Origin: an uncultured Saprospiraceae bacterium | GTDB lineage: Bacteria; Bacteroidota; Bacteroidia; Chitinophagales; Saprospiraceae | Direction of reading: 5' to 3' | Assembly (NCBI GenBank): GCA_938028705.1 | Contig: CALIZI010000410.1 | Coordinates: 1 to 32,052 of the forward strand | DNA: 32,052 nucleotides | Shown: positions 7,117 to 16,385 of the stretch, in pieces | How the letters are laid out: the number at the start of each line of letters is the position of its first letter | How positions within the stretch are numbered: the stretch's first letter is position 1 | Made by a program: the position numbers and the translations under genes | Notes under the pieces: model-generated | What the model saw: the letters and a program-made list of their open reading frames with translations, nothing else | The model's database searches: none | What the model was told of the DNA's origin: nothing

Positions 7117-8586
7117 ATGAAAAATACACGCCTGATTCGTTTGTTTAATATATTGGATGCTGCCGAGAAGCGGAAGTTGAAGCGTATGCTCGAAACCTCC
7201 GACAAAACCCAAGAGTTACAGGATTTGTGTGCGTACCTGAGCAAGTATGCCGATAAACCTAAACGACTGGATAAGGAGACTGTTTTCGGAGCTATTTATG
7301 GAAAGGGTCTGAGGTTTGATGATAAAAAATTGGGGCAGTTGAGGTTTCAATTGTATCACCTGACAGAGGATTTTATCGTGACCCAACAATTGACAAGAGG
7401 GAAGGATAATAAGACGAGCCGAATGGTGCAGCGGGAGTTGTTGTTGTTGGAATATCTGGATGAAAAAATACTGCCCGATGACCAACATACGGATGATCTG
7501 TCGAAATTGACCACACAGAAAATCAATGATTTGGCAGGCTTGCTGGAGCAAGGCAAAGAGCGTGATATTTTTCATTATCTGAATTTGTATCATCTTAATT
7601 ATCACCTGTATTACACCAATACCGACAAATGGCAGCAAGGTCAGCCTTATATAGAAGCCCTGATGAAAAACTTGGATACTTTTTATTGTCTGGCAAAATT
7701 GCGCTATGCCAATGAGCTGCTGATGCGTAAGAAAATATTGAACGAGGATGCTTCTATTTTGCTCTTGGATGAAATGCGGGATTACGGTAAATCGCTTGCA
7801 GATGAAGCGGTATTTATGGCAGATATTTATCAGATAAACCTTGATTTGCTGGACACCTTTGATGAAGGAAAATTTTATATTTTAAAAAAACAAATACTGA
7901 CTCATGCTGATAAATTTGAGAAGAAGGAGCTGTCTTATTTGATTACTTTTTTGATCAATCATGCCGTACAAGCCACGCGACAAAGTGATATTGATTTTAC
8001 ATACTCCAATTATGAAATTTATAAATTAGGTCTTGATAAAGAGGTTTTTACGGATAAGGGTTTTATCAGACCTTTGTTTTTATTAAACTATGCTTTATTG
8101 TGTTCGGAAGTAGGAGAACCGAATGAGATAACACACACATTAAAACAATATCAAGATAAAATAAAGGAATCATTCAGAGAGGATACGCTCAAACTTTGTC
8201 AGGCTTATCTGTACTTTGGGAAGCATAATTTTTATGAGGCTTACATATTGGTGGACGATAACTCCAAGCGTTCTTTGTCCTTTGGACTTCATCAGAAATC
8301 TTTGCAATTAAAATGCCTTTACGAGTTAGAAAATTCTTCTGCCACACATCCGAATATCGAAAAAGATCTGCATGATGCTTGTATGGCATATCGACGTTAT
8401 ATTCAAAGAAAATCTGATGATTTGGGAGAGACCGCCTCTAAAGCGCATTTAAATTTTACTAATTTATTATTAAAATTGAATAATATTAATATAAAAAAAG
8501 AAGAATTTGAAAATGCTATAGCCGATGAACAAAATCAAACCATACATAAAAATTGGCTGATGCGGAAAATTAAAGAGAGGCGATGA
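7117..8586 (+). CDS. Conserved helical cytoplasmic protein of unknown function
   Basis: A 489-residue protein without signal peptide or membrane segment. It starts MKNTRLIRLFNILDAAEKRK and is almost wholly alpha-helical, with Tyr/Leu-rich helices such as YLNLYHLNYHLYY and LCQAYLYFGKHNFYEAYIL that resemble TPR-type helical repeats. I do not recognise a named family; similar long helical proteins are common in Bacteroidota. The frame is open further upstream to a TTG at 7075, but that extension is encoded by a repeated hairpin (7060-7091), so the ATG at 7117 is chosen. It ends in a basic tail (KIKERR). A possible peptide-binding or scaffold role is only suggested by the fold. Confidence 0.75.
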   Translation: MKNTRLIRLFNILDAAEKRKLKRMLETSDKTQELQDLCAYLSKYADKPKRLDKETVFGAIYGKGLRFDDKKLGQLRFQLYHLTEDFIVTQQLTRGKDNKTSRMVQRELLLLEYLDEKILPDDQHTDDLSKLTTQKINDLAGLLEQGKERDIFHYLNLYHLNYHLYYTNTDKWQQGQPYIEALMKNLDTFYCLAKLRYANELLMRKKILNEDASILLLDEMRDYGKSLADEAVFMADIYQINLDLLDTFDEGKFYILKKQILTHADKFEKKELSYLITFLINHAVQATRQSDIDFTYSNYEIYKLGLDKEVFTDKGFIRPLFLLNYALLCSEVGEPNEITHTLKQYQDKIKESFREDTLKLCQAYLYFGKHNFYEAYILVDDNSKRSLSFGLHQKSLQLKCLYELENSSATHPNIEKDLHDACMAYRRYIQRKSDDLGETASKAHLNFTNLLLKLNNINIKKEEFENAIADEQNQTIHKNWLMRKIKERR

Positions 8587-8598
8587 TTGATACACACA

Positions 8599-8671
8599 CG
8601 AAGGGTTAAAACCCTTCGCTTTTGCGACACAAATCTCTCATTCACAGAAGCGGTGGGTTTTAACCCGCCGC
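8599..8671. terminator. Two GC-rich hairpins between convergent genes
   Basis: The first hairpin is cgaagggttaaaacccttcg (8599-8618, nine pairs, two-base loop). The second is gcggtgggtt-tt-aacccgccgc (8650-8671, ten pairs including one G-T). Their cores gggttaaaaccc and gggttttaaccc are reverse complements of each other. They follow one stop codon and precede the opposite stop, so a bidirectional terminator is plausible, although U-runs are short. Confidence 0.55.
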
Positions 8672-8784
8672 GAATCAATGGAATGTTTATTTTATAAAAA
8701 TCAACCAATCCTGCATATATACGAAACGGGACTCAACCCATTGGTCAAATCCCGTTGTTGTGTAGATGTAGTGATACAAAAGAA

Positions 8785-9105
8785 CTATTCTTCCAGTCGC
8801 AATACGCGAATTTGTCTGCGTTCGGTCGGACGATGTGTCGCAATAATTTGATATACACCGGGAGCAAGATGTACCGGAATACTTGCGAATTGTGGAGCTA
8901 CTGTTTCTAAAACCGTATGCCCATTGTGCAGAATAGTGACTTCTGTTTCCCCACCAATCATAGGAGAAATACTTACCTCTTTTATATCGCCGGAGGCTTG
9001 TCGCATAGCAACATCTAAAATACCTGCCTGACAAAAAGCAAGGCTTACATTCATCACAGTAACCACTACTGCAAGGCTCAATTGGATTAAAATTTTGTTG
9101 GTCAT
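8785..9105 (-). CDS. Small exported protein with a short beta/sorting-like tail
   Basis: A 106-residue protein with a signal peptide of about 26 residues (hydrophobic LSLAVVVTVMNVSLAF, cleavage near CQA). The mature part ends in APGVYQIIATHRPTERRQIRVLRLEE, which resembles the last strands of a T9SS type A sorting domain (GVYxxxx...xxKLxxx). So it may be little more than a secreted beta-sandwich module, or a remnant of a larger T9SS substrate. Function is unknown. It stands alone, convergent with the helical protein gene and about 210 bases downstream of the protease gene on the same strand. Confidence 0.6.
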   Translation of the reverse strand: MTNKILIQLSLAVVVTVMNVSLAFCQAGILDVAMRQASGDIKEVSISPMIGGETEVTILHNGHTVLETVAPQFASIPVHLAPGVYQIIATHRPTERRQIRVLRLEE

Positions 9106-9315
9106 TACGTTTAAATTTAAATAAGGTTAATAAAATGCAGACAGTTAGGTTCTGCGTGTTTAATAATCAAGGGTTTTATGTATTGTTTGTGTATTTTTCG
9201 TTTTAGTGTGGACATAGTTTGCCCGTAGAAGGCTTTACAGCAATCTCAATAAAGGGGTCAAATATGTATAGTTGAATTATTTAATTATAGTTGCTCTTGA
9301 ACTTGATACTTGAAC

Positions 9316-10629
9316 TTAATAATACAACACCCGCTTATCGGGCGTAGGTGAAAGTCGAATTTTGAGTGGTGAATAATGCCTTTTGTGGTCATCCACTTCC
9401 AAACGTCCGTAGAGTCCGAGCAGGCGCGTCAATGTGCCGAATTGTACCAAATCATTAAGGCAATAAATCAGGTAATCTTGTTCGTTTAATCTAAAGCCGA
9501 GGGTCTCAATATTCATCTCTACATCATTACTTCTTATCAAGGTGACATGTGTTCCTTTTTCAATAATATCAATGCAATCGTCGTCTGTATTTTCGCGGAT
9601 AGCATATTTAGCAATTTGTTTTAATCGCTGATTATCAATGACTTGTGCTTTTATTTTTATAGAGCTTGGGCTTTTATTTACATCTAATACCACTTCTGTA
9701 TTAGGAGCTATTTGTTCCATGATTTTTAGTGCATCGTATATGGTTTTTACAGGCTTGCCATTGATTCTTCTGACTTGGCTGTTGAGTAAGATATTTTTCT
9801 TTTTGCTCGCAGGAGAATCGTCTAATACCGCATTTATAATGACAGGTTGATTGGCTCTTTTAGACTGTGAAAACCGGAGACCGAGATAGGCTCGTCGTAC
9901 ACCGCCGTAGTTGATAATATCGCGCACTACCCGCTCTACGGTACTGCTTCTAAGGGTGTAATACATGTTATATCCGTTGTGCCGTTTGGTGTTCATGCCC
10001 AGTACTTCTCCGGTTGCGTCGTTGTAGAGTGGACCGCCGCTATATCCGCGCAATAGTGTTGCTGTGGTTTCGATAAATTCTATTTTACCTGCCACTACTT
10101 CATCACTTTCTATCATGGCATTTCCGGTAATGACCTCCCCTGCCCTTCTGTTCGATTTGCCGTCGGCTGCCCAATAACCAATGTTCCATACCAAAGTTCC
10201 GGGTACGGCAGGTTCGGTATTCAGCCTTACCGATGTAAAACGGACAGCGTCACTTTTATTTTTGAATTTCAAGACCGTCAAATCATAAAAAGTATCTTGT
10301 CCTACATATTCAAGGTCATAAGCATTATAAGCTGAATCGTAGCCCTTAATTTCAGATGCTCTGAACACAACATGTTCGCAAGTAATTATATATTTTTCAT
10401 TATTATATTCATAAATAAAACCTGTTCCTATCGCTTCGGCATTGGTTTTATCCATAATTTTTTCCCATGCTCCGTCCGGTACAATCCTGATGGAAGACCC
10501 CGGCGGCTGACAGTTTGTTCTACCATGAATACCAATGGTCAATACTTGTCTTGACAAATCGCTGTATTCGGGTTGAGCAAAAGCTATGGCAGTTGATAAT
10601 ACGAGAATAAATGTAATTATACTTTTCAT
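9316..10629 (-). CDS. Secreted trypsin-like serine protease with PDZ domain
   Basis: A 437-residue exported protease: signal peptide 1-19 (AFAQ). A chymotrypsin-fold domain follows, with a complete triad: His86 in ITCEHVV, Asp116 in TFYDLTVLKF, Ser197 in RGYSGGPLY. A PDZ-like domain lies at about 245-330 (AYLGLRF, SQVRRINGKPVKTIYDAL), and a C-terminal region of about 100 residues is unique. The layout recalls HtrA/Deg proteases but the spacing and tail differ. It is the third gene of a minus-strand operon, starting 3 bases after the stop of the anti-sigma-like gene. It may therefore act in the periplasm in the same signalling pathway, for example in regulated proteolysis; that is inference. 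Confidence 0.85.
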   Translation of the reverse strand: MKSIITFILVLSTAIAFAQPEYSDLSRQVLTIGIHGRTNCQPPGSSIRIVPDGAWEKIMDKTNAEAIGTGFIYEYNNEKYIITCEHVVFRASEIKGYDSAYNAYDLEYVGQDTFYDLTVLKFKNKSDAVRFTSVRLNTEPAVPGTLVWNIGYWAADGKSNRRAGEVITGNAMIESDEVVAGKIEFIETTATLLRGYSGGPLYNDATGEVLGMNTKRHNGYNMYYTLRSSTVERVVRDIINYGGVRRAYLGLRFSQSKRANQPVIINAVLDDSPASKKKNILLNSQVRRINGKPVKTIYDALKIMEQIAPNTEVVLDVNKSPSSIKIKAQVIDNQRLKQIAKYAIRENTDDDCIDIIEKGTHVTLIRSNDVEMNIETLGFRLNEQDYLIYCLNDLVQFGTLTRLLGLYGRLEVDDHKRHYSPLKIRLSPTPDKRVLYY

Positions 10630-10632
10630 AGT

Positions 10633-11469
10633 TCAATTCAGTTTATTTAATAATCTGTCAGCTTTTTTTTGGTATTTTGAAGTTTGATTGTTGAGTATTT
10701 CAAGTTGTTCTTTTGCGGGATCTTTTTGTTCCATTTTCAAGTATGTCAAAGCCAGATACCAGTGTGCTTCATCTTTGATTTCGGAGTTTCTTGTGATGAT
10801 TTGTTGCAATGTTTCAGCGGCTTTGTTGTAGTTGTTTTTTTGATAATCAATAAGGCTTTCGTATAATAGCATTTCGTCGGTTTCATAATTATATTGGCTT
10901 CTTAAATCATCAAAAACTGTAAGTGTCCGGTCAAAATTTTTGGCATTATAGGCTTGCGTTGCCTTTGTGAGCAAATCCTCAATACCGACTTGTGTGGCAG
11001 ATACGGATTCGATTTCGGGATTAGTATATGTCAATTCCACTTTTGGTACTGAAAAATTTTTGTCTGCCAATTCCGGTAAAGATTGTTGAACAAATATACC
11101 GCCCATCCAGAACAATCCTAAAATAGAAGCTGCAATTCCTACCGCTACCAATCGCCTGATTGTCCGTCTTTTACGAATATCATTTTCTGCTTTTGCTTGT
11201 TGTATCGTATTATGTACACTTTCCAGTTGCGGATGTTCAATTTTGCGCTCGTTGGCTTCTTCGAGCAAGGGGTCTGACTTGGCTTGCAGGATGACCTGCT
11301 CTACCGCCTTCACTTGAAAAGCACCGCGAATACCTTGCCTGAAAAACACTTCCTGCTGTATGGCTTCATTATCCGCCAGTTGGCGTTCAAAGGCTTGGAG
11401 TGCTTCCCCTTTGAGTTGCTGCTTTATGTAAGCATCAATCATTTCGTGTTGTGTATCGTTTATTTTCAT
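10633..11469 (-). CDS. Membrane anti-sigma-factor-like protein with periplasmic TPR domain
   Basis: A 278-residue protein. The soluble N-terminal part (1-100) opens like Bacteroidota anti-sigma proteins (MIDAYIKQQLKGEALQAFERQL). A single membrane helix follows at about 107-127 (LVAVGIAASILGLFWMGGIF) after a positive stretch KRRTIRR. Then comes a periplasmic region with TPR-like helices (AYNAKNFDRTLTVFDDL, YNKAAETLQQIITRN, EAHWYLALTYLKMEQKDPAKEQL). No zinc-binding HxxxCxxC is present. Its place between an ECF sigma gene and a secreted protease gene suggests that it holds the sigma factor at the membrane and senses an envelope signal through the TPRs. The role is inferred from architecture and context. 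Confidence 0.75.
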   Translation of the reverse strand: MKINDTQHEMIDAYIKQQLKGEALQAFERQLADNEAIQQEVFFRQGIRGAFQVKAVEQVILQAKSDPLLEEANERKIEHPQLESVHNTIQQAKAENDIRKRRTIRRLVAVGIAASILGLFWMGGIFVQQSLPELADKNFSVPKVELTYTNPEIESVSATQVGIEDLLTKATQAYNAKNFDRTLTVFDDLRSQYNYETDEMLLYESLIDYQKNNYNKAAETLQQIITRNSEIKDEAHWYLALTYLKMEQKDPAKEQLEILNNQTSKYQKKADRLLNKLN

Positions 11470-11608
11470 CTCAACAAGGTTTTTTATTTAATAATGCTAA
11501 AATGCGATAATGTAGTAATGCGATAATGTGGTAATTTATAATATGTATTCATTATAGCATTAACACATTATAGCATTATAGCATTACAACATTATAGCAT
11601 TACAACAT
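11470..11608. repeat. Word-repeat inverted repeat (gcgataatgtagtaat / gcattatagcattacaac)
   Basis: The left part carries aatgcgataatgtagtaatgcgataatgtgg words. The right part carries five or more permuted copies of attatagcattacaac, which pair with them. It fills the gap between the sigma-factor stop and the anti-sigma-like start, so the pair is not tightly coupled. Confidence 0.65.
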
Positions 11609-12193
11609 TCAAGCAAGTAATTGAGTCAATTCGGGGTCGTCATTTGCCAGTTTTCGGAGTTTTTCTCTGGTTCGGTATAGTTTTACTTTCGTATAATCGT
11701 GGGTCATACCCAGTTGTCGAGCCACTGCCTCTATGGAGTTTTCTTCGTAATAAAACAGCCTGATAAGTTCCTGTTCGGTCTCCTTCAAAGTCTCTACATG
11801 CTTCTTTAGCACACCTACAAGTGTATAGTAATTTTCGGATTCTGTATCAGGCGGATCGGCATAAGTATTTTCGATGACTTCGTTGAGTTCCGTTGTATCA
11901 GCAAGTCCTTTGCGTTTGCGTAGGCAGTTGTTCCACCTGTTTCGCATGACCTGCATAAAGTAACTCTGGAAAGTACCTTTGTCGGGGTTGTATTTGCCAC
12001 GCTCTATATTAAGGTAGATGTTGCAAAGTACATCATTGTACAGTTCCTCGCCGTCTTCTTTTGTACCCGAATTTTTACGCACATGATTAATGGTCTTCCA
12101 ACGAAAGTTGGCATCCAGGTATTTGTATATCTTCAAGTCTCGATTCAAAATACCCTCCATTATCGCCCGTGCTGTATATTTTTTTAAAAACAT
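11609..12193 (-). CDS. ECF-type sigma-70 family RNA polymerase sigma factor
   Basis: A 194-residue sigma factor. The region-2 helices cover about 46-93, including ELYNDVLCNIYLNIE, TFQSYFMQVMRNRWNNCLRK for core binding and -10 recognition. The region-4 helix-turn-helix is at about 139-181 (EQELIRLFYYEENSIEAVARQLGMTHDYTKVKLYRTREKL, cited in parts). The length is typical of ECF sigmas. The ATG at 12193 is preferred over an in-frame GTG one codon upstream. The gene is divergent from the TPR-CHAT protease genes across a 695-bp spacer. In this phylum such sigma genes commonly pair with a membrane anti-sigma encoded next to them, as here. Its target promoters cannot be told from this window. Confidence 0.88.
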   Translation of the reverse strand: MFLKKYTARAIMEGILNRDLKIYKYLDANFRWKTINHVRKNSGTKEDGEELYNDVLCNIYLNIERGKYNPDKGTFQSYFMQVMRNRWNNCLRKRKGLADTTELNEVIENTYADPPDTESENYYTLVGVLKKHVETLKETEQELIRLFYYEENSIEAVARQLGMTHDYTKVKLYRTREKLRKLANDDPELTQLLA

Positions 12194-12888
12194 CACTTTT
12201 CAAAAGGTTTATAGAAGTTCTCAAATAGTTGACCGGTTAATTAGTCGATTAGCAAATTGGTTGAGCAGTTAAGCAGTTTCAGGCTATCATTGGATTAATA
12301 TTATCTGATTATCTGTTCAACTAATTCCCAATTATCTCTTCAACTCACCAAGCAATTCACACATCCAACTGACACTATAATAACAGAATATCAAAATCGG
12401 TTATCATTTTTTTATTAGAAAATTAAAAAAAATAAAAAGAATCGTTTTTTATGATTAATTTTGTTGTGAATTAATCACCTAAGTAGTGCGATAAAAATAT
12501 TGAACCACTAAGTACACGAAAAACACGAAGGTCGAATTAACGCAAAGGTCACTAATCAATTTTATAATGTATTGACTATGAGATTCTTGTGTTCTTTTGC
12601 GTTAGTTCGATTTAGTGTTCTTAGTGCGCTTTGTGGTTCAAAAAATTGTTAGTTTATTTTTGTCTCATTACTTAAAATCCAAAAACAATCCATATCTGCT
12701 AAATCTGTCAGCTATCCGTTGATACCGGATTCGCGTTATTTTAACGTGCAAAAATAATATAAAACACCTTAGTCACACAAACCATAATTTTTCATTTACG
12801 GATTTTTAAAATATCATTATTAATAATTTAAATTATTGATAATCAGTATTTTAATTACATTTTTAAGGATTTTTAAAATAAATTATTT
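12194..12888. other. Divergent spacer between the sigma operon and TPR-CHAT genes
   Basis: No gene supported. Two word-repeat inverted repeats are present. One, at about 12215-12365, is built on ttaattagtcgattagcaaattggttgag-type words against their complements. The other, at 12500-12641, is built on gaaccactaagtacacgaa against ttagtgcgctttgtggttcaa. A TGATAATCA motif lies at 12837-12845, about 45 bases before the ATG at 12889. No clear TAnnTTTG box was found for either direction, consistent with but not proof of control by an alternative sigma factor. Confidence 0.5.
12500..12641. repeat. Word-repeat inverted repeat of the cacta-aga-cacgaa type
   Basis: The left arm starts ttgaaccactaagtacacg at 12500, and the right arm ends gcgctttgtggttcaa at 12641. 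Inner words aacacgaaggtcgaattaacgcaaagg pair loosely with cttttgcgttagttcg. The terminal nine pairs are perfect. Similar word families are familiar from intergenic DNA of many environmental bacteria. Confidence 0.65.
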
Positions 12889-15800
12889 ATGAACATTAAT
12901 ACATTTATTTTTCGTTTATTTTGTACTCGTACTGACGATTTTCCCGAATCAAGTTGTGGAAAGTTGTCGGTACGGAAGCGTATTCTTTTTTATGTATTAA
13001 TGTGTATCGTATCTATGGTTGATGTTTCGGGGCAGGCGGTGTCTGATTGTTTGCAATTGAGAAATTATGAAGCGGATGAAGAAAATCTCAAAACAGCATT
13101 GAAAGCAAATATAAAAAACTTTGGAGAGAATCATTCGAGTGTTGTTCAAAATCGATTCGAACTTGCCCGTTTATATCAGGAATTAGGACAATACGATAAG
13201 GCAGAGCGTTTGTTGCAGGATGCGCTTGACGCTGCGGTAGAGGACTACGGAAAAGTACATCCAAAAACAGCCAAGTGTCAATTGGAATTTGCAAGGTTGT
13301 ACATTCTCAAAGGACAATACTTGGTTGCCAAAAAATTGTCGGAAACAGCTCTTATTACAAACGAAAAAATATTACAAGACCATGTATCAACGGCTGCAAG
13401 TTGTATGGTGCTTGCCGAAGTGTGTCAGCAATTGGGGCAGTACGGCAGGGCGCAAAATTTGTTGGAGCGTGCAGTGAACATCCATATCAAAGTCTTGGGC
13501 GATGACCATATATTGGTCGCCAAATCGCAGTCCGAACTCGCGCTTTTGTATCACACTCTTGGCGATGACGAAAAAGCACAGGCATTATTTGAGTTGGTCA
13601 TAGCCAATGATTTTAAAGGTGCAGATGAGCATGATATTGACCTGAGCAACTATCAATCAAACCTTGCTGATGTATATTTTAAATTAAAAAAATATGAAAA
13701 ATCCAGAGGTATATTAGAAAAAACTTTGGAAGGCGATTTAAAGAAATTGTGCAAAGACCATCCCAAAATTGCCCGACATCAAAGCAATCTTTCTAAAGTC
13801 TATTTTCGTTTAGGAAAATATGGAAGAGCAAAAGATTTGGTCAAACTCGCCTTGACATCAAACCTAAAACACTATGGCACAAAACACCCAATTGTCTCGA
13901 AAAATTATGTTGATTTGGCATTAATTTATCAAATACTTGGTGAGGAGTATGATTTAGAATTGCCTATGGAGAATATTCCGGGTATCAAAACAGACGCATC
14001 CGGTAAGAAGATTAAGAAAACACTCAAAGATTTGGCGCAAGTTGCTGGTCTTATTCGTGGCGGACATTACGATGAAACAGGTACATATAACAATCATCCT
14101 GTATTAAAAATTTTAGATATACTTATTAATGTAAATGACCAATATAAATGGTTTGATGGTGAGGTAGCTTCAAGCTATGTAGCCAATGAGAGTTATCAAA
14201 ACGCCAAGCAGCTATGGGGACACATTATTGTGAATACAGTTAAAGGTATTCATGAGCATTGTCGCCTATTGCCTGCCGAAGAGCGACTGATGTATATACA
14301 AAAACAAGCGGAAATTTTTGATAAATTTTACTCCTTTGGTTCCCGCCACCAAGACAATGAAGTGTTTTATCAAATTATGTATGCTTCGGGTGCCATCAAG
14401 TCTATTGGTTTGGATTATAGTCGGTCTTTGCGTCGGCTTATTTTACAATCAAAAGATAAAAAATTAATCAAATTATACCATCAATACACTGCGAAGACAA
14501 AACTTTTGGGTCAGGCTTATTTATTGACACAAAAAGAACTGGAGCAAAAAAAATGGGATATAGAAGCCATAAAAAAAGAAGTCAACCGCCTGGAAGCTGA
14601 CCTGCTCAAAAGCGAGCGGGTCAGGGTATTTAGCGGAAATTTATTAGTCAAGGATTTTAAAAAAACTTATTTGTGGATGGCTTTATTAGCAGGAACAATA
14701 GAAACATTAATAGGAACCGAAACCGAAGAATCCTCCACGACATACAGAGGCACAAGTACATCAAGAGGTGTGGATTTTATACGATTCAATTATCATAATG
14801 GTAAATATTTTACCGATAGCATGCTGTACTATGCACTGATATATAATGATTTTGAAACCAGCCGGAGAGATGAACTCGAACTCTTAAAAGGAATTTACTT
14901 TATTCCGCTTACAGATGAAGAAACTTTAGCCCCCTTATTGGAAGTCCGGGAAGGTGACTACCTACCCATTTATATGAGGTCAAAAGAAGAAAGAAAAAAA
15001 ATATATAACTTGATATGGAAGCCTCTGGAACGTCATTTACGGGGCGTGCAATATCTGAAATTATCGCCCACAGGTCTGCTTCATGGGCTTGATTTTGGTG
15101 TGTTGCAAGACAATTCAGAGCAATACCTCAATGAGCGTTTTGAGTTTCATTACGGTGCTGCTTTTCGGGAAAGTCGTATGTCGGACGGGTACTTATATGT
15201 TAGGGGAAAACGGGTGATCAAACCCTATAAAGGTGCTTTGCTGATAGGCAATATCGCTTATGATAAAACCCAAACCACTCAACGGCAAAAGGATGAAAAC
15301 GAATATGACGGAGTTGTTATGCGAGATACCCGCACGGGCATCAAGCCACTGCCCGGCACGCTCGAAGAGGTGAAAGCCATAGAAAAAATCTGCCGGAAAA
15401 AAAGAATGGCAACCGACCTCCTCACCGCCGACACCCCGACCGAAGATACCTTGCAATACCTGTCGGGAGTCTCGCCCGACATTATTCATATCGCCACACA
15501 TGGTTTTTCTTTGAATCCATTATACGATGACAAACGTGTTTTCGGTGAAAGTCTGGACCTGAAAGACCGCATCCGCTATGCCGATAATCCACTCCAACGC
15601 TGCGGCTTGATGCTCTACGGTGCCAATGAAACATGGAAAAAAAGCGACAAATTGATAGACCCGAAAAAAGACGGCATACTGACCGGACTGGAAGTGACCG
15701 AAATGGACCTGAGCCGCACCCGCCTTGTGGTACTTTCGGCTTGCAGTTCGGGACTGGGCAGCGTTCACAATACCGAAGGTGTTTTTGGTTTGCAACGTGC

Positions 15801-16005
15801 TTTCAAACTCGCCGGAGCCAAACAGGTCATCGTCAGTCTGTGGCCCGTAGATGACGAAATCACCAAAGAACTGATGATTATTTTTTATAATAACCTACTC
15901 CGTAAAAACCAATCCGCCGTCACTGCCCTCCACAATGCCAAAGCCGAAATGAGAAGGCGTAATGATACGCCGTATTTGTGGGCTGGGTTTATTTTGGTGG
16001 AGTGA
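12889..16005 (+). CDS. Exported TPR-CHAT caspase-like protease 1
   Basis: A 1038-residue protein. An unusual N-terminus of about 28 residues precedes a signal-like segment (RKRILFYVLMCIVSMVDVSGQA); a TTG at 12964 would give a cleaner signal peptide. Residues about 70-360 hold seven TPR-type repeats of roughly 42 residues (YQELGQYDKAERLLQDAL and similar). A helical linker follows. The CHAT domain (about 700-1038) has the caspase-type dyad His871 (HIATHGF) and Cys952 (LSACSSGLG), the family signature YGANETW, and the usual end WAGFILVE. CHAT proteins are clan CD cysteine peptidases that use TPRs to bind partners or substrates. The 3' third is visibly richer in GC than the first two thirds. It is divergent from the sigma/anti-sigma/protease operon and followed by a second TPR-CHAT gene. 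Confidence 0.85.
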   Translation: MNINTFIFRLFCTRTDDFPESSCGKLSVRKRILFYVLMCIVSMVDVSGQAVSDCLQLRNYEADEENLKTALKANIKNFGENHSSVVQNRFELARLYQELGQYDKAERLLQDALDAAVEDYGKVHPKTAKCQLEFARLYILKGQYLVAKKLSETALITNEKILQDHVSTAASCMVLAEVCQQLGQYGRAQNLLERAVNIHIKVLGDDHILVAKSQSELALLYHTLGDDEKAQALFELVIANDFKGADEHDIDLSNYQSNLADVYFKLKKYEKSRGILEKTLEGDLKKLCKDHPKIARHQSNLSKVYFRLGKYGRAKDLVKLALTSNLKHYGTKHPIVSKNYVDLALIYQILGEEYDLELPMENIPGIKTDASGKKIKKTLKDLAQVAGLIRGGHYDETGTYNNHPVLKILDILINVNDQYKWFDGEVASSYVANESYQNAKQLWGHIIVNTVKGIHEHCRLLPAEERLMYIQKQAEIFDKFYSFGSRHQDNEVFYQIMYASGAIKSIGLDYSRSLRRLILQSKDKKLIKLYHQYTAKTKLLGQAYLLTQKELEQKKWDIEAIKKEVNRLEADLLKSERVRVFSGNLLVKDFKKTYLWMALLAGTIETLIGTETEESSTTYRGTSTSRGVDFIRFNYHNGKYFTDSMLYYALIYNDFETSRRDELELLKGIYFIPLTDEETLAPLLEVREGDYLPIYMRSKEERKKIYNLIWKPLERHLRGVQYLKLSPTGLLHGLDFGVLQDNSEQYLNERFEFHYGAAFRESRMSDGYLYVRGKRVIKPYKGALLIGNIAYDKTQTTQRQKDENEYDGVVMRDTRTGIKPLPGTLEEVKAIEKICRKKRMATDLLTADTPTEDTLQYLSGVSPDIIHIATHGFSLNPLYDDKRVFGESLDLKDRIRYADNPLQRCGLMLYGANETWKKSDKLIDPKKDGILTGLEVTEMDLSRTRLVVLSACSSGLGSVHNTEGVFGLQRAFKLAGAKQVIVSLWPVDDEITKELMIIFYNNLLRKNQSAVTALHNAKAEMRRRNDTPYLWAGFILVE

Positions 16006-16385
16006 TGATCTTGTCGTAAGCACTTTTCTACACTGATTTTATCGTATATATTTATAATTTTTTGCTAAAAGTGTCCGTTAGTGAAAACAATTATATTAAA
16101 AATATTTTTATAATATTAAAAATTCACAATCAATTATTTACAATTACGTTTTTGTATTTTAAATAAATTTATAAATATATATTAACTTCAAAAAAGCCTG
16201 CATTTCAGTCTGTTTTTCATCAAAAAATGGCGATTTATGACCTTTTGTAAACAAGGTTTTCTTCATGGCTTTATCAAATAAACATTAAAAAAATACTAAG
16301 TTTTTTGATAACCTTTTTGATTTCTATGTAATACCTTAATGAATATCCCGTAATTCCTTTTTCCTTAACCGATATTTCTACGACT
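16006..16385. other. AT-rich spacer between the two CHAT genes
   Basis: The 380-bp gap is strongly AT-rich and has no supported gene, no strong hairpin and no clear terminator. Its presence suggests that the second CHAT gene may have its own promoter. A weak taacctttttg stretch near 16308 is the only candidate seen. Confidence 0.45.
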
